From Mangrovivirga cuniculi (lineage in GTDB: Bacteria; Bacteroidota; Bacteroidia; Cytophagales; Cyclobacteriaceae), in NCBI RefSeq assembly GCF_005166025.1, contig NZ_CP028923.1:3350001-3414000 (forward strand): a DNA stretch of 64,000 nucleotides, in the 5' to 3' direction. Below, in pieces: positions 43,260 through 51,657 of this stretch. The first letter of the stretch is position 1, and each line of letters begins with the position of its first letter. The translations under genes were made by a program, and so were the position numbers. Under the pieces are notes generated by a model, which was not told where the DNA came from, searched no databases, and saw nothing but the letters and a program-made list of their open reading frames with translations.

Positions 43260-44066
43260 ATGTATTTAAATCTCAAGAGCCCTCTTGCATTTTTTGATCT
43301 TGAAACTACAGGCACTAATATCAGCCACGACCGCATCGTTGAAATCTCGATTGTCAAGGCAATGCCTGATGGCACAAAAGATATAAAAACAATGAAACTA
43401 AATCCTGAAATGCCGATTCCTGAAGAGGTTTCATTAATACATGGTATCAGGGATGAGGATGTTAAGGATGCTCCGACATTTAAGCAAGTAGCAAAAGAAC
43501 TGGCTAAATTTCTTGAAGGTGCAGACCTTGCAGGATATAACATTGTAAAATTTGATGTACCTGTGCTCGTTGAAGAATTTTTAAGAGCGGATATTGACTT
43601 TGACCTCAGTAACAGAAAACTTGTTGATGCTCAGAAAATATTCTTTATGATGGAAAAAAGAACTTTATCTGCAGCATATAAATTTTACTGTGATAAAACT
43701 CTCGATGGAGCACATAGTGCCGAAGCTGATACACTTGCGACATTCGATGTATTAAATGCCCAGCTTGAAAGGTATGAGGGAATGGAAGTCGAAGATCTTC
43801 TTGGTAAAAAAATTGGTGTATTAGAAAATGATATGGATAAAATCCATGCACTGACCAATAAGAAAATGGTGGATTTAGCAGGTAGAATCGTTTTCAACAA
43901 TAAAGGAGAAGAGGTATTTAACTTTGGTAAGCACCGTGGAAAACTAGTTAGCGACGTACTTAAGAAAGAGCCGGGATATTACGATTGGATGATGCGTGGA
44001 GATTTTCCATTAGATACAAAACGCAAGTTGACTCAGATCAAGCTACGCGATTTTAACAAGAAATAA
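43260..44066 (+). CDS. DnaQ-like 3'-5' exonuclease with ExoX-like C-terminal domain
   Basis: A 268-residue DEDDh exonuclease. Seen: Exo I motif AFFDLETTGTNISHDR (about residue 10), Exo II AGYNIVKFDVPVLVEEF (about 92), Exo III HSAEADTLATFDVL (about 150), and a C-terminal domain FNFGKHRGKLVSDVLKKEPG (about 222) then YYDWMMRGDFP, as found in ExoX-like/DUF3820 proteins. It resembles the DNA polymerase III proofreading subunit but its C-terminal domain points to a stand-alone repair exonuclease. It overlaps nothing but follows mpl by 2 bases, so both are likely one operon, ended by a long hairpin. Confidence 0.88.
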   Translation: MYLNLKSPLAFFDLETTGTNISHDRIVEISIVKAMPDGTKDIKTMKLNPEMPIPEEVSLIHGIRDEDVKDAPTFKQVAKELAKFLEGADLAGYNIVKFDVPVLVEEFLRADIDFDLSNRKLVDAQKIFFMMEKRTLSAAYKFYCDKTLDGAHSAEADTLATFDVLNAQLERYEGMEVEDLLGKKIGVLENDMDKIHALTNKKMVDLAGRIVFNNKGEEVFNFGKHRGKLVSDVLKKEPGYYDWMMRGDFPLDTKRKLTQIKLRDFNKK

Positions 44067-44086
44067 TTAGCAATTACAAAATTTTT

Positions 44087-44153
44087 AACAGCCCTTTAAC
44101 TAATTATCGATTTTTAAAAATCGTGTTTAATTAGTTAAAAGGGCTGTTTTTTT
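44087..44153 (+). terminator. Long-stem terminator after mpl-exonuclease operon
   Basis: AACAGCCCTTT-AACTAATTA (44087-44106) pairs with TAATTAGTTAAAAGGGCTGTT (44127-44147) around an inner palindrome (TCGATTTTTAAAAATCG), followed by T8. The arms are unusually long (about 20 bp). Confidence 0.85.
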
Positions 44154-44185
44154 ATAGGAGAACTGGATAATTATTAGTAGTATAA

Positions 44186-46381
44186 ATGACAGAAATCAAA
44201 TCTGCTATGTCAAAAATAATTATTGTCTCCAACAGGTTGCCTTTGAGGGTTGAAAAGAAAGCAGAAGGCATGAAATTCAAACCCAGTGAAGGTGGACTTG
44301 CCACAGGGTTAGGTTCTATTTATAAAGAAGGTGATAATGTTTGGGTCGGATGGCCTGGTGCATTTTTTTCAGATTCCACCGAGGAATCAAATGTAACACT
44401 GAGACTTAAACAAGAAAACATGCTTCCTGTGTTTCTAACTCAGGAAGAAATTCATAACTATTATGAAGGTTTCAGTAATGAAACACTCTGGCCTACATAT
44501 CATTACTTTTCTCAATACGCTGTTTACGAACCCGAATTCTGGGAAAGCTATAAACGAGTAAACCAAAAATTTGCAGATGCTGTTGTAAGCATAGCAGAAA
44601 AAGGTGATATCGTTTGGGTCCATGACTATCAGCTTTTACTAGTACCCCAGATGATCAGGGATAAATTCCCGGATATCACAATTGGCTTTTTCCAGCACAT
44701 TCCATTTCCTTCATTCGAGGTTTTCAGGCTTCTGCCTTGGAGAAGAGAATTGATTCAGGGTATGTTTGGCGCAGACCTAATTGGTTTCCATACCTATGAT
44801 GATATGCGTCACTTTTTAAGTGCAGTGAGTCGTGTGGTCGCAAAAAGTAATTCCAGCGGAATTATTGAAGTTGGAAATCGATCAGTCCTTGTTGATAGCT
44901 TCCCAATGGGAATAGATTACGATAAATATTCCGGTCTCGCCATATCTGATGAAACTGGTGAAAGAGAGAAACGGTATCGGGAATCACTGGGAGATGTGCG
45001 TTTGATACTTTCTATGGACAGACTGGATTATAGTAAAGGCATACCCCAAAGACTTGCTGCTTTTGAAGCTTTTCTAACTAACTACCCTGAGTACAGAGAA
45101 AAAATCTCTCTACTTTTGCAGGTCGTTCCTTCAAGGGATAAAGTAGAAAAATACAAAAAACTAAAAGAAGAAATTGAATTATTAGTCGGCCGCATTAATG
45201 GTAAATTCAGCCGTATAAAATGGACACCAATTCATTATTTCTACAGATCACTTCCAATCAACGCCATTTCAGCTTTTTATGGAATGAGTGACGTAGCATT
45301 AGTTACACCAATGCGTGACGGTATGAACCTGGTTTGTAAGGAATATATAGCCAGTAAGGCTCATGAAGGCCGGGGCGTGCTGATACTTAGTGAAATGGCC
45401 GGAGCTGCGAAAGAACTAAGTGATGCTATATTGGTAAATCCAAATAATCAGAAACAAATGGTCGAAGCATTATACCGGGCCTTGACAATGCCTGCACCAG
45501 AGCAAAAAAAGCATCTGGATGTTATGAATGATTCGATTAAAAAATACAATATTCATCATTGGGTAAAGCTATTCATGGATAGATTAACTTTTATTAAAGA
45601 AGAACAAAAACAACAAGCAACTAAAATGATCGACCTGAATGCCATCGGAACTATTAAAGATGAATACAGAAAAGCCGATTCAAGAGTTTTGTTTTTAGAT
45701 TATGACGGAACCCTCGTTGGATTTAACAATGATCCAAAAAAAGTTGCTCCTGATGAAGAATTGGTATCCCTGCTTGACGACTTAAGCAAGGATGATAAGA
45801 ACAGGGTAGTAGTTATTTCGGGCAGAGATAAAAACACCCTTAACGAATGGCTAGGCGGTCTTGATATAGATTTAATTTGTGAGCATGGTGTCTGGCTTAG
45901 AGAAAGAGGTTCCAACTGGAAAAACATCACCAAATTAGATCCGTCCTGGAAAGATCAGATAAAACCGGTGCTGGATAGGTATGTAGATCGTACTCCCGGC
46001 TCATTCATTGAAGAAAAGGATTTTTCATTAGCATGGCATTATCGTAAAGTTGAAACAGGCCTGGGTGAAATGAGGGCCAGAGAATTAACTTCCCATCTTA
46101 AATACTTAGCTGCACCGATGGATCTGATGGTTCTTGAAGGTGACATGGTGGTTGAAATTAAAAACAGCCAGGTCAATAAAGGTCGTGCAGCTCAGAAGTG
46201 GATAGAAAAATTTCCGGCCGAATTTAACCTCGCAATCGGAGATGATAAAACAGATGAGGACACTTTTAGTGTTATGCCTGATGAAGCTTTTACAATAAAG
46301 GTAGGTATTGGAAATTCTAACGCTGACTATTCCGTAGAAGATCACGATCAGGTTCGTGTACTTCTCAAAAGTCTATTATAA
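44186..46381 (+). CDS. otsAB: Trehalose-6-phosphate synthase/phosphatase fusion (OtsA-OtsB)
   Basis: A 731-residue bifunctional enzyme making trehalose from UDP-glucose and glucose-6-phosphate. Seen: a GT20 synthase domain (about residues 8-470) starting SKIIIVSNRLPLRVEKK, with GGLATGLGS, VWVHDYQLLLVPQMI (about 143), FFQHIPFPSFEVFRLL, and DRLDYSKGIPQRL (about 278); then a HAD phosphatase domain (about 490-731) with VLFLDYDGTLVGF (nucleophile Asp, about 508) and AIGDDKTDEDTF (about 685). A second ATG (44207, MSKII) is an equally good start. Trehalose is an osmo- and desiccation protectant; a predicted secreted trehalase is about 8 kb upstream. Confidence 0.95.
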   Translation: MTEIKSAMSKIIIVSNRLPLRVEKKAEGMKFKPSEGGLATGLGSIYKEGDNVWVGWPGAFFSDSTEESNVTLRLKQENMLPVFLTQEEIHNYYEGFSNETLWPTYHYFSQYAVYEPEFWESYKRVNQKFADAVVSIAEKGDIVWVHDYQLLLVPQMIRDKFPDITIGFFQHIPFPSFEVFRLLPWRRELIQGMFGADLIGFHTYDDMRHFLSAVSRVVAKSNSSGIIEVGNRSVLVDSFPMGIDYDKYSGLAISDETGEREKRYRESLGDVRLILSMDRLDYSKGIPQRLAAFEAFLTNYPEYREKISLLLQVVPSRDKVEKYKKLKEEIELLVGRINGKFSRIKWTPIHYFYRSLPINAISAFYGMSDVALVTPMRDGMNLVCKEYIASKAHEGRGVLILSEMAGAAKELSDAILVNPNNQKQMVEALYRALTMPAPEQKKHLDVMNDSIKKYNIHHWVKLFMDRLTFIKEEQKQQATKMIDLNAIGTIKDEYRKADSRVLFLDYDGTLVGFNNDPKKVAPDEELVSLLDDLSKDDKNRVVVISGRDKNTLNEWLGGLDIDLICEHGVWLRERGSNWKNITKLDPSWKDQIKPVLDRYVDRTPGSFIEEKDFSLAWHYRKVETGLGEMRARELTSHLKYLAAPMDLMVLEGDMVVEIKNSQVNKGRAAQKWIEKFPAEFNLAIGDDKTDEDTFSVMPDEAFTIKVGIGNSNADYSVEDHDQVRVLLKSLL

Positions 46382-46401
46382 TAAATCTATATAAGAAATT
46401 T

Positions 46402-46430
46402 AAAAAGCCGGTTTAAACCGGCTTTTTTTT
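46402..46430. terminator. Bidirectional terminator between otsAB and the SDR operon
   Basis: A perfect palindrome AAAAAGCCGGTTT/AAACCGGCTTTTT (46402-46426) with T8 on the plus side and A5 on the other. It overlaps the SDR stop codon at its right edge. Confidence 0.85.
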
Positions 46431-47145
46431 ATCTATCAGGTCTGATAATTATTTCATTTATCACTGCATGATCAGGCTGTGAAAGCATATAGTAAATACT
46501 TTCTGCTATATCCTTACTTTTTAAAACCGTTCCGGAAAAATAGTCTTCAAATTTTTCTGCTGTTTCTTTATGATGGGTATGATCTTTAAACTCAGTATCT
46601 ACCGCCCCCGGAGAAATATTACTGATTCGAACTTTATCTCTTAATTCAAGCCTTATACCTCTGGTGATCACATCCACAGCATGTTTGCTTGCTGCATACA
46701 CCACACTACCTGGAAAGACATCATGCGCTGCAACACTTGCAAGATTAATAATGTGCCCTGAAGATTTCAGAAGGTGAGGTAAAGAATAATGAATACATGA
46801 AAGCAATCCATTTACATTCACATCAAACATATTGTGAAAATCTTCCAATTTACCTTCTGCTACAGGCCCCAGGTAACCTACCCCTGCATTATTGATCAGA
46901 ACATCGATTGATCCGAATTTTTCAATAGCTTTATCAATAAAATTCTTAACCTGAGATTTATCGGTTACATCCAACTGTATAGCCAGTGCCCTCTCTCCTA
47001 TTTCTGAGGCTGTTTTTTCTATTTCATCCTGTCGTCTTGCTCCCAGCACCACATTAGCACCTTTTTCCGCCAAAAGCCTGGCTGTCGCTTCTCCTATTCC
47101 ACTACTCGCTCCGGTGATTAAAACAGTTTTATCTTTAATTTCCAT
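46429..47145 (-). CDS. SDR family NAD(P)-dependent oxidoreductase
   Basis: 238 residues from the ATG at 47145; the frame upstream begins only at a TTG (47163). Classical short-chain dehydrogenase: VLITGASSGIGEATARLLAE (TGxxxGIG cofactor motif, about residue 8), NNAGVGYLGPV (about 85), the catalytic Ser in LASVAAHDV, and YAASKHAVDVI (YxxxK, about 148). Closest in pattern to YdfG-like 3-hydroxy acid dehydrogenases. Third gene of a GH15 - hydrolase - SDR unit (34-base gap upstream). Substrate unknown. Confidence 0.88.
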   Translation of the reverse strand: MEIKDKTVLITGASSGIGEATARLLAEKGANVVLGARRQDEIEKTASEIGERALAIQLDVTDKSQVKNFIDKAIEKFGSIDVLINNAGVGYLGPVAEGKLEDFHNMFDVNVNGLLSCIHYSLPHLLKSSGHIINLASVAAHDVFPGSVVYAASKHAVDVITRGIRLELRDKVRISNISPGAVDTEFKDHTHHKETAEKFEDYFSGTVLKSKDIAESIYYMLSQPDHAVINEIIIRPDR

Positions 47146-47197
47146 ATTAAAATATTTCGTCAAACTTTTAGTTCTAACAAGAATACTTAGAACTTGT

Positions 47198-48139
47198 TTA
47201 TTTAACCTCTTTTTTAATAAAAGTAGTTAAAACCGGGAGTAACATATGATGCAATGGCCCTTCATTAAAGTAACTATCAAGATTTTGCTGATAACCACCC
47301 TCGATATCCTTAAGCACATGATTCATTCCCTCAATTTCTTTATATTCAGCAATCCGGCTTTCCTTGGATAGCGCCTTTAATTGTTCTGGTTTAACTTGAA
47401 GGTCTTTCGTGCCAGCTACCAGGAGCACAGGAATATCAATCTCATTAATCACTTCTTGAGGATCATATTTCAACCATGTTTTGATGAAATATTGAGCTTG
47501 TGGATTAAAAATTGATTTTAATAATAAATGAGGTTGCATAATCGAATCGCCTGCAATCAATGTATCCAGATAGCTACGACTTAATTTTAAAATACCCGGG
47601 CCCTGGGGTTCAAGCTGCTCGATTAATACTTTATCTATTCTGTAACCCTGACCACAAAGACTAATAACACCTTTAACTGGAGCTGAATCTCTGGCGGCAA
47701 CTACCATAGACACCAAGCCGCCCTGACTGTGACCAAGTAAAACTTGCTCATAATCCGGATATAAACTATCTAATTGTAAACTCCATGCTTCCAGATCATT
47801 GATGAAATTATCAAATGTGATAAGCTCATTAATCTTACCACTTTCTAACAAGGCAATAGATCGCTTATTATATCTAAATGAAGCTATTCCTTCTTTCGCA
47901 AGTTCTTCAGCTAACACCTTCAGGTAAGAAGTTTGCATCATTTGCATATTACCATCCTGGTTAACCGGTCCTGATCCTGGTGTAATGATAACCAAAACAC
48001 CTTTATCTGAACTTTCAGGTAAAAGAAGGGTACCTGTTAAATCCAGGCTATCCCTGGTAATTGAAAGAACTTTTTCGGTCTGACCATTAATATAAAAAAA
48101 TGGAAATAAGATCAGAATGAATAAAAGGGCTCTAATCAT
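47198..48139 (-). CDS. Secreted alpha/beta hydrolase
   Basis: A 313-residue hydrolase with a signal peptide (LLFILILFPFFYINGQ). Seen: GVLVIITPGSGPVNQDGN (oxyanion region, about 48), the nucleophile elbow LLGHSQGGLVSMVVAA (about 137), the acid region in VLLVAGTKDLQVKP (about 235) and a late His in EGMNHVLKDIEGG (about 268): a complete Ser-Asp-His triad. It resembles bacterial acyl-peptide/ester hydrolases of unknown substrate. It overlaps the GH15 stop by four bases (ATGA), so translation is coupled. Confidence 0.85.
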   Translation of the reverse strand: MIRALLFILILFPFFYINGQTEKVLSITRDSLDLTGTLLLPESSDKGVLVIITPGSGPVNQDGNMQMMQTSYLKVLAEELAKEGIASFRYNKRSIALLESGKINELITFDNFINDLEAWSLQLDSLYPDYEQVLLGHSQGGLVSMVVAARDSAPVKGVISLCGQGYRIDKVLIEQLEPQGPGILKLSRSYLDTLIAGDSIMQPHLLLKSIFNPQAQYFIKTWLKYDPQEVINEIDIPVLLVAGTKDLQVKPEQLKALSKESRIAEYKEIEGMNHVLKDIEGGYQQNLDSYFNEGPLHHMLLPVLTTFIKKEVK

Positions 48140-49926
48140 AAAAATGAGGGTTTATCTAATTTTCTGGATATTCTTGTTGCAGCATTGATTAACCCTACAT
48201 GACTGTAAGCCTGAGGGAAATTACCCCATTGAGAACCTGACTCCGCATCGACATCCTCACTTAATAAGCCTACGTGATTTTCAAAACTGATCAGCTCTTC
48301 AAAGATTTTTATGGCTTCTTCGATCCTACCCACACAAGTAAGAGCTTCAACGTACCAAAACGCTGTTATTAAAAATGTTGTTTCAGGGGTTCCAAAATCA
48401 TCGGCATGTTTATATCTGTAAAACAACCCGCTATCTGCAGATAATTCCATTTCCAGGTTTTTAAGATGGCTCTTAGCCTTATCACTATTATGAGGAATAT
48501 AATTCATCATAATCATTTGGAGAGTAGATGCATCCAAATGTTTACTTCCTATAGCCTGAGTATAAACTCCCCGCTCGTCATCCCAGCATTTTTCAATCTT
48601 TTCCGTGGATCTGGATACCAGGTCTTCTGCCTGAGAAATAATCTCATCATCTTTTAAATGACGTCCGATTTTCAATGCTGCGCTTGCTCCAGCCCATTGA
48701 AAAAGATTAGTGTAGCAATGCTCTTGTGCAAGTGTTCTGAATTCCCATAAACCTGCATCAGGCTCGTCCAGTGTCTTATTAATGAGTCCGAGCATTTTAT
48801 TGATCAGCTTATGGCTACCAGCTCTTTCATCTATAATAAACCTGTTATCAATATACAGAGGTAATAAAGAAACTAAAACCTGGCCGTAAACGTCATTTTG
48901 GATATGTTCATAGGCCTGGTTACCAATTCTCACAGGCTGGTTACCCATATACCCCTCAAGGTCCAGAATATGTTCGATTAGAGATTTCTCACCACTTATA
49001 CTATAAAGTGGCTGAAATCTTTCACTTTCCTGTACTGAGATATTCGCGATATATTGAAAGTATTGTTCTACCTCTTCGAAGTGACCAATACTATTAAAAG
49101 CATTTAAAGTATAGAAAGTATCTCTCATCCAGCAATACCGGTAATCCCAGTTTCGAGTACTTCCAGGAGCTTCAGGCAACGACGTAGTACCCGCTGCAAT
49201 GATAGCACCGGTATCTTCATATTGGTGAATCTTTAATGCGAGTGCCGATCGAATGATAACTTTCTGATAGAAATTACCTATACTGGTACTTTTTACCCAT
49301 CCTCTCCAGTACAAGATGGTTTCATTCATAAACCTCTCCGATGTCCGCTCAATAGATGCTTCCAACGGTGCACCATAAGTTAACACAAGGTATTTTGGTT
49401 CATTTAACACAAATCCTCTTTCATCTTCGATATATGTTAGAGAGATATTGGTGGTTAGCCTGAGATTTTGTTCGAGACCCAGATATTCGATATGATTACT
49501 ACCTCTGTGAGCTTCGGGTACTATCTCACCATAATTACCAACAGGATTACATTTCACTTTTATCCTGGGTGTTCCGGAAAGCGGCTCGATTTTCCTGATC
49601 ATCATCAGCGGTTTGTAATACCTGTCATTCTGATAAAATCTTGGAGCAAAGTCAGTAACCCGATAACTACCATCGGAAGTTTCAATTTCTGTTCTGACTA
49701 CATTAGTATTTTCTATATAATATTGCTTACTGCTAAACCCGCCATCATCATCGGGAAGTATTGAAAACTCACCACCTTTCCGTTGATCCAGCATCCTTCC
49801 GAAAATAAATGAGCTGTCAAACCGAGGCCAGCACATCCAATCGATGTTCGTATTTTTATTTACATATGCCAGAAAAGCACAGTTTCCGACGATAGCGTGA
49901 GGATATATATGTTTTTTCTTTTTCAT
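48136..49926 (-). CDS. Glycoside hydrolase family 15 protein (glucoamylase/trehalase-like)
   Basis: 596 residues from the ATG at 49926; the open frame continues upstream to a TTG (49995), adding 23 residues with no match to the family, and AGGAAAG lies before the inner ATG. Seen: an N-terminal beta domain starting HAIVGNCAFLAYVNKNTNID (about 7), then an (alpha/alpha)6 catalytic domain with GSTRNWDYRYCWMRDTFYTL (about 263), YSISGEKSLIEHILDLEGY (acid region, about 325) and QWGNFPQAYSHVGLINAA (about 570). No signal peptide, so cytoplasmic. Proteins of this subgroup act as glucoamylases or as GH15 trehalases; proximity to otsAB favours trehalose or glycogen turnover but does not prove it. Confidence 0.9.
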   Translation of the reverse strand: MKKKKHIYPHAIVGNCAFLAYVNKNTNIDWMCWPRFDSSFIFGRMLDQRKGGEFSILPDDDGGFSSKQYYIENTNVVRTEIETSDGSYRVTDFAPRFYQNDRYYKPLMMIRKIEPLSGTPRIKVKCNPVGNYGEIVPEAHRGSNHIEYLGLEQNLRLTTNISLTYIEDERGFVLNEPKYLVLTYGAPLEASIERTSERFMNETILYWRGWVKSTSIGNFYQKVIIRSALALKIHQYEDTGAIIAAGTTSLPEAPGSTRNWDYRYCWMRDTFYTLNAFNSIGHFEEVEQYFQYIANISVQESERFQPLYSISGEKSLIEHILDLEGYMGNQPVRIGNQAYEHIQNDVYGQVLVSLLPLYIDNRFIIDERAGSHKLINKMLGLINKTLDEPDAGLWEFRTLAQEHCYTNLFQWAGASAALKIGRHLKDDEIISQAEDLVSRSTEKIEKCWDDERGVYTQAIGSKHLDASTLQMIMMNYIPHNSDKAKSHLKNLEMELSADSGLFYRYKHADDFGTPETTFLITAFWYVEALTCVGRIEEAIKIFEELISFENHVGLLSEDVDAESGSQWGNFPQAYSHVGLINAATRISRKLDKPSFL

Positions 49927-50098
49927 TAATCTTATTCTTTCCTGTAAAAGGTCAAGGTTAACCGGTTTATGCCGAATCTTGAAATCATTATCCAAGAAAT
50001 AGAACTTATAGATCTAACATCCAACAATCATTTAAGTTTATGATGATTTAATGTAAAATTTATAAAAGTTAGACCATTCGGAGGGGTAAAAAAATAAA

Positions 50099-50128
50099 AA
50101 GCCCAAAAACTTATGTTTCCGGGCTTCT
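50099..50128 (-). terminator. Terminator of the M48 peptidase gene
   Basis: AAGCCC (50099-50104) pairs with GGGCTT (50123-50128), with an inner AAAAC/GTTT stem; on the minus strand a T run follows. Confidence 0.65.
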
Positions 50129-50140
50129 TTAAAATGATCT

Positions 50141-50938
50141 CTATTTATTTTTATTGTAGTATTCCATTGCTTTTGGCATTAATTCTTGTAAGTCTGATAT
50201 ACGAGTATCATGACTCGGGTGAGTACTCAAGAATTCAGGTGGTTGCTGTCCTCCGGATTTTTCAGACATTCTACCCCAAAAATCAACGGCTTCTCTAGGG
50301 TCATAACCAGCAATAGCCATAAATATTAATCCTATTTCATCGGCTTCAGATTCGTGTTTTCTTGAAAATTTCAGCATTCCTAATTGACCACCTACTCCAA
50401 AAGCCTGAAGAATCAATTGCTCTCCTGCAGAGGGATTTTGCCCCATAAGTGCACCAAAAGTCCCAAAAGCACCTTGAAGGACCATGGCGTTACTAATTCG
50501 TTCTCTACCATGATTGGCTATTGCGTGGGCAATTTCGTGCCCCATAACTACGGCGACACCGGTTTCATTTTCACAAATCGGCATTATTCCTTCATAAAAA
50601 GCTACCTTTCCTCCAGGTAAACACCAGGCATTGGCTATATCTTCGTTCACGAGTTTAAATTCCCATTCAAACCCCTCGATAACCTCTATCGAATTGTTAT
50701 CTCTTAAATACTGTTCTACAGCTGTCTGAATTCTATTCCCGGCATTCTTTACCATCTGGGCATTTTTTGTTCCTGTTACTACTCTTGAAGTATCCAGGAA
50801 CTGATCATATTGTTGAAAAGCAACGGGAATAAGTTCTTCGTTACTCACCAGGCTAAGTTGTCTTCTTCCTGTTACTGGTACCGTGGCACATCCATAAGCG
50901 ATAATTGCCACGAAAAATATTGCAAGTACTTTCTTCAT
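50141..50938 (-). CDS. M48 family metallopeptidase, lipoprotein
   Basis: 265 residues from the ATG at 50938 (the upstream frame begins only at a TTG). Seen: lipoprotein signal ending in IIAYGCATVPVTGRRQL, the zinc site VVMGHEIAHAIANHGRER (HExxH, about residue 125), and the third zinc ligand in RKHESEADEIGLIF (about 200). Like E. coli LoiP/BepA (M48C) it should act in the periplasm on misfolded or outer-membrane proteins. No TPR tail, so it is nearer LoiP than BepA. Single gene, divergent from the FAH-family gene. Confidence 0.92.
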   Translation of the reverse strand: MKKVLAIFFVAIIAYGCATVPVTGRRQLSLVSNEELIPVAFQQYDQFLDTSRVVTGTKNAQMVKNAGNRIQTAVEQYLRDNNSIEVIEGFEWEFKLVNEDIANAWCLPGGKVAFYEGIMPICENETGVAVVMGHEIAHAIANHGRERISNAMVLQGAFGTFGALMGQNPSAGEQLILQAFGVGGQLGMLKFSRKHESEADEIGLIFMAIAGYDPREAVDFWGRMSEKSGGQQPPEFLSTHPSHDTRISDLQELMPKAMEYYNKNK

Positions 50939-50972
50939 GGTTTTTGACTTCAAATTTTTAATAATATAATAT

Positions 50973-50980
50973 TAACTTTG
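50973..50980 (+). promoter_or_regulatory. Possible -7 promoter element for the FAH-family gene
   Basis: TAACTTTG matches TAnnTTTG, 60 bases before the ATG at 51041. No TTTG at the expected distance upstream. Confidence 0.3.
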
Positions 50981-51040
50981 AAATTGGCGTATTGAAACTT
51001 AATAATTAATAAATCATAGCTTAAACTTATTATATAAAAT

Positions 51041-51652
51041 ATGAAAATTCTGGCAATTGGCAGAAATTATGTTGATCATATTAAAGAATTGAACAACGAG
51101 ATCCCTGAGGATCCTGTAATTTTTACAAAACCGGATACCGCGTTACTTAAAAATAACGATCCTTTTTATTACCCGGATTACAGTAATGACATCCATCATG
51201 AGATCGAAGTAATCATAAAAATTTGTAAACAAGGCAAAAGTATTCAGCCTAAGTTCGCACATAAATATTATGATGCCGTTGGACTGGGAATAGATTTTAC
51301 TGCCAGGGATATACAATCAAAAGCTAAATCAAAAGGACTCCCATGGGCTATAGCCAAGGGATTTAATGGTTCTGCTCCAATTTCTGAATTTATTCCAAAA
51401 AGTGAATTTAAAGATCTGCAAGACCTGAATTTTGAACTTCAGGTAAATGGAGAAACCAAACAAAAGGGAAATACGTCATTAATGATGTATAAGATAGATG
51501 AGCTGCTTGCTCATATTTCAAAATACATCACATTAAGTACAGGAGACATAATTTTTACCGGTACTCCCAAAGGAGTCGGGCCGGTTAAAAAAGGGGATAG
51601 ATTAACCGGATTTTTAGAAGGTAAAAAAATGCTTGATTTCGAGATAAAATAA
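51041..51652 (+). CDS. Fumarylacetoacetate hydrolase family protein (YcgM-like)
   Basis: A 203-residue FAH-fold enzyme. Seen: N-terminal MKILAIGRNYVDHIKELNNE, the metal-binding acids in HHEIEVIIKICKQG (E-x-E, about residue 47), GLGIDFTARDIQSKAKSKG (about 80), WAIAKGFNGSAPISEF, and the C-terminal TGDIIFTGTPKGVGPVKKGD (about 166). Small members of this size (FAHD1/YcgM type) are acylpyruvases or oxaloacetate decarboxylases; the exact substrate is not known. It is followed 5 bases later by the M23 peptidase gene, so the two are probably co-transcribed. Confidence 0.9.
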   Translation: MKILAIGRNYVDHIKELNNEIPEDPVIFTKPDTALLKNNDPFYYPDYSNDIHHEIEVIIKICKQGKSIQPKFAHKYYDAVGLGIDFTARDIQSKAKSKGLPWAIAKGFNGSAPISEFIPKSEFKDLQDLNFELQVNGETKQKGNTSLMMYKIDELLAHISKYITLSTGDIIFTGTPKGVGPVKKGDRLTGFLEGKKMLDFEIK

Positions 51653-51657
51653 TAATT

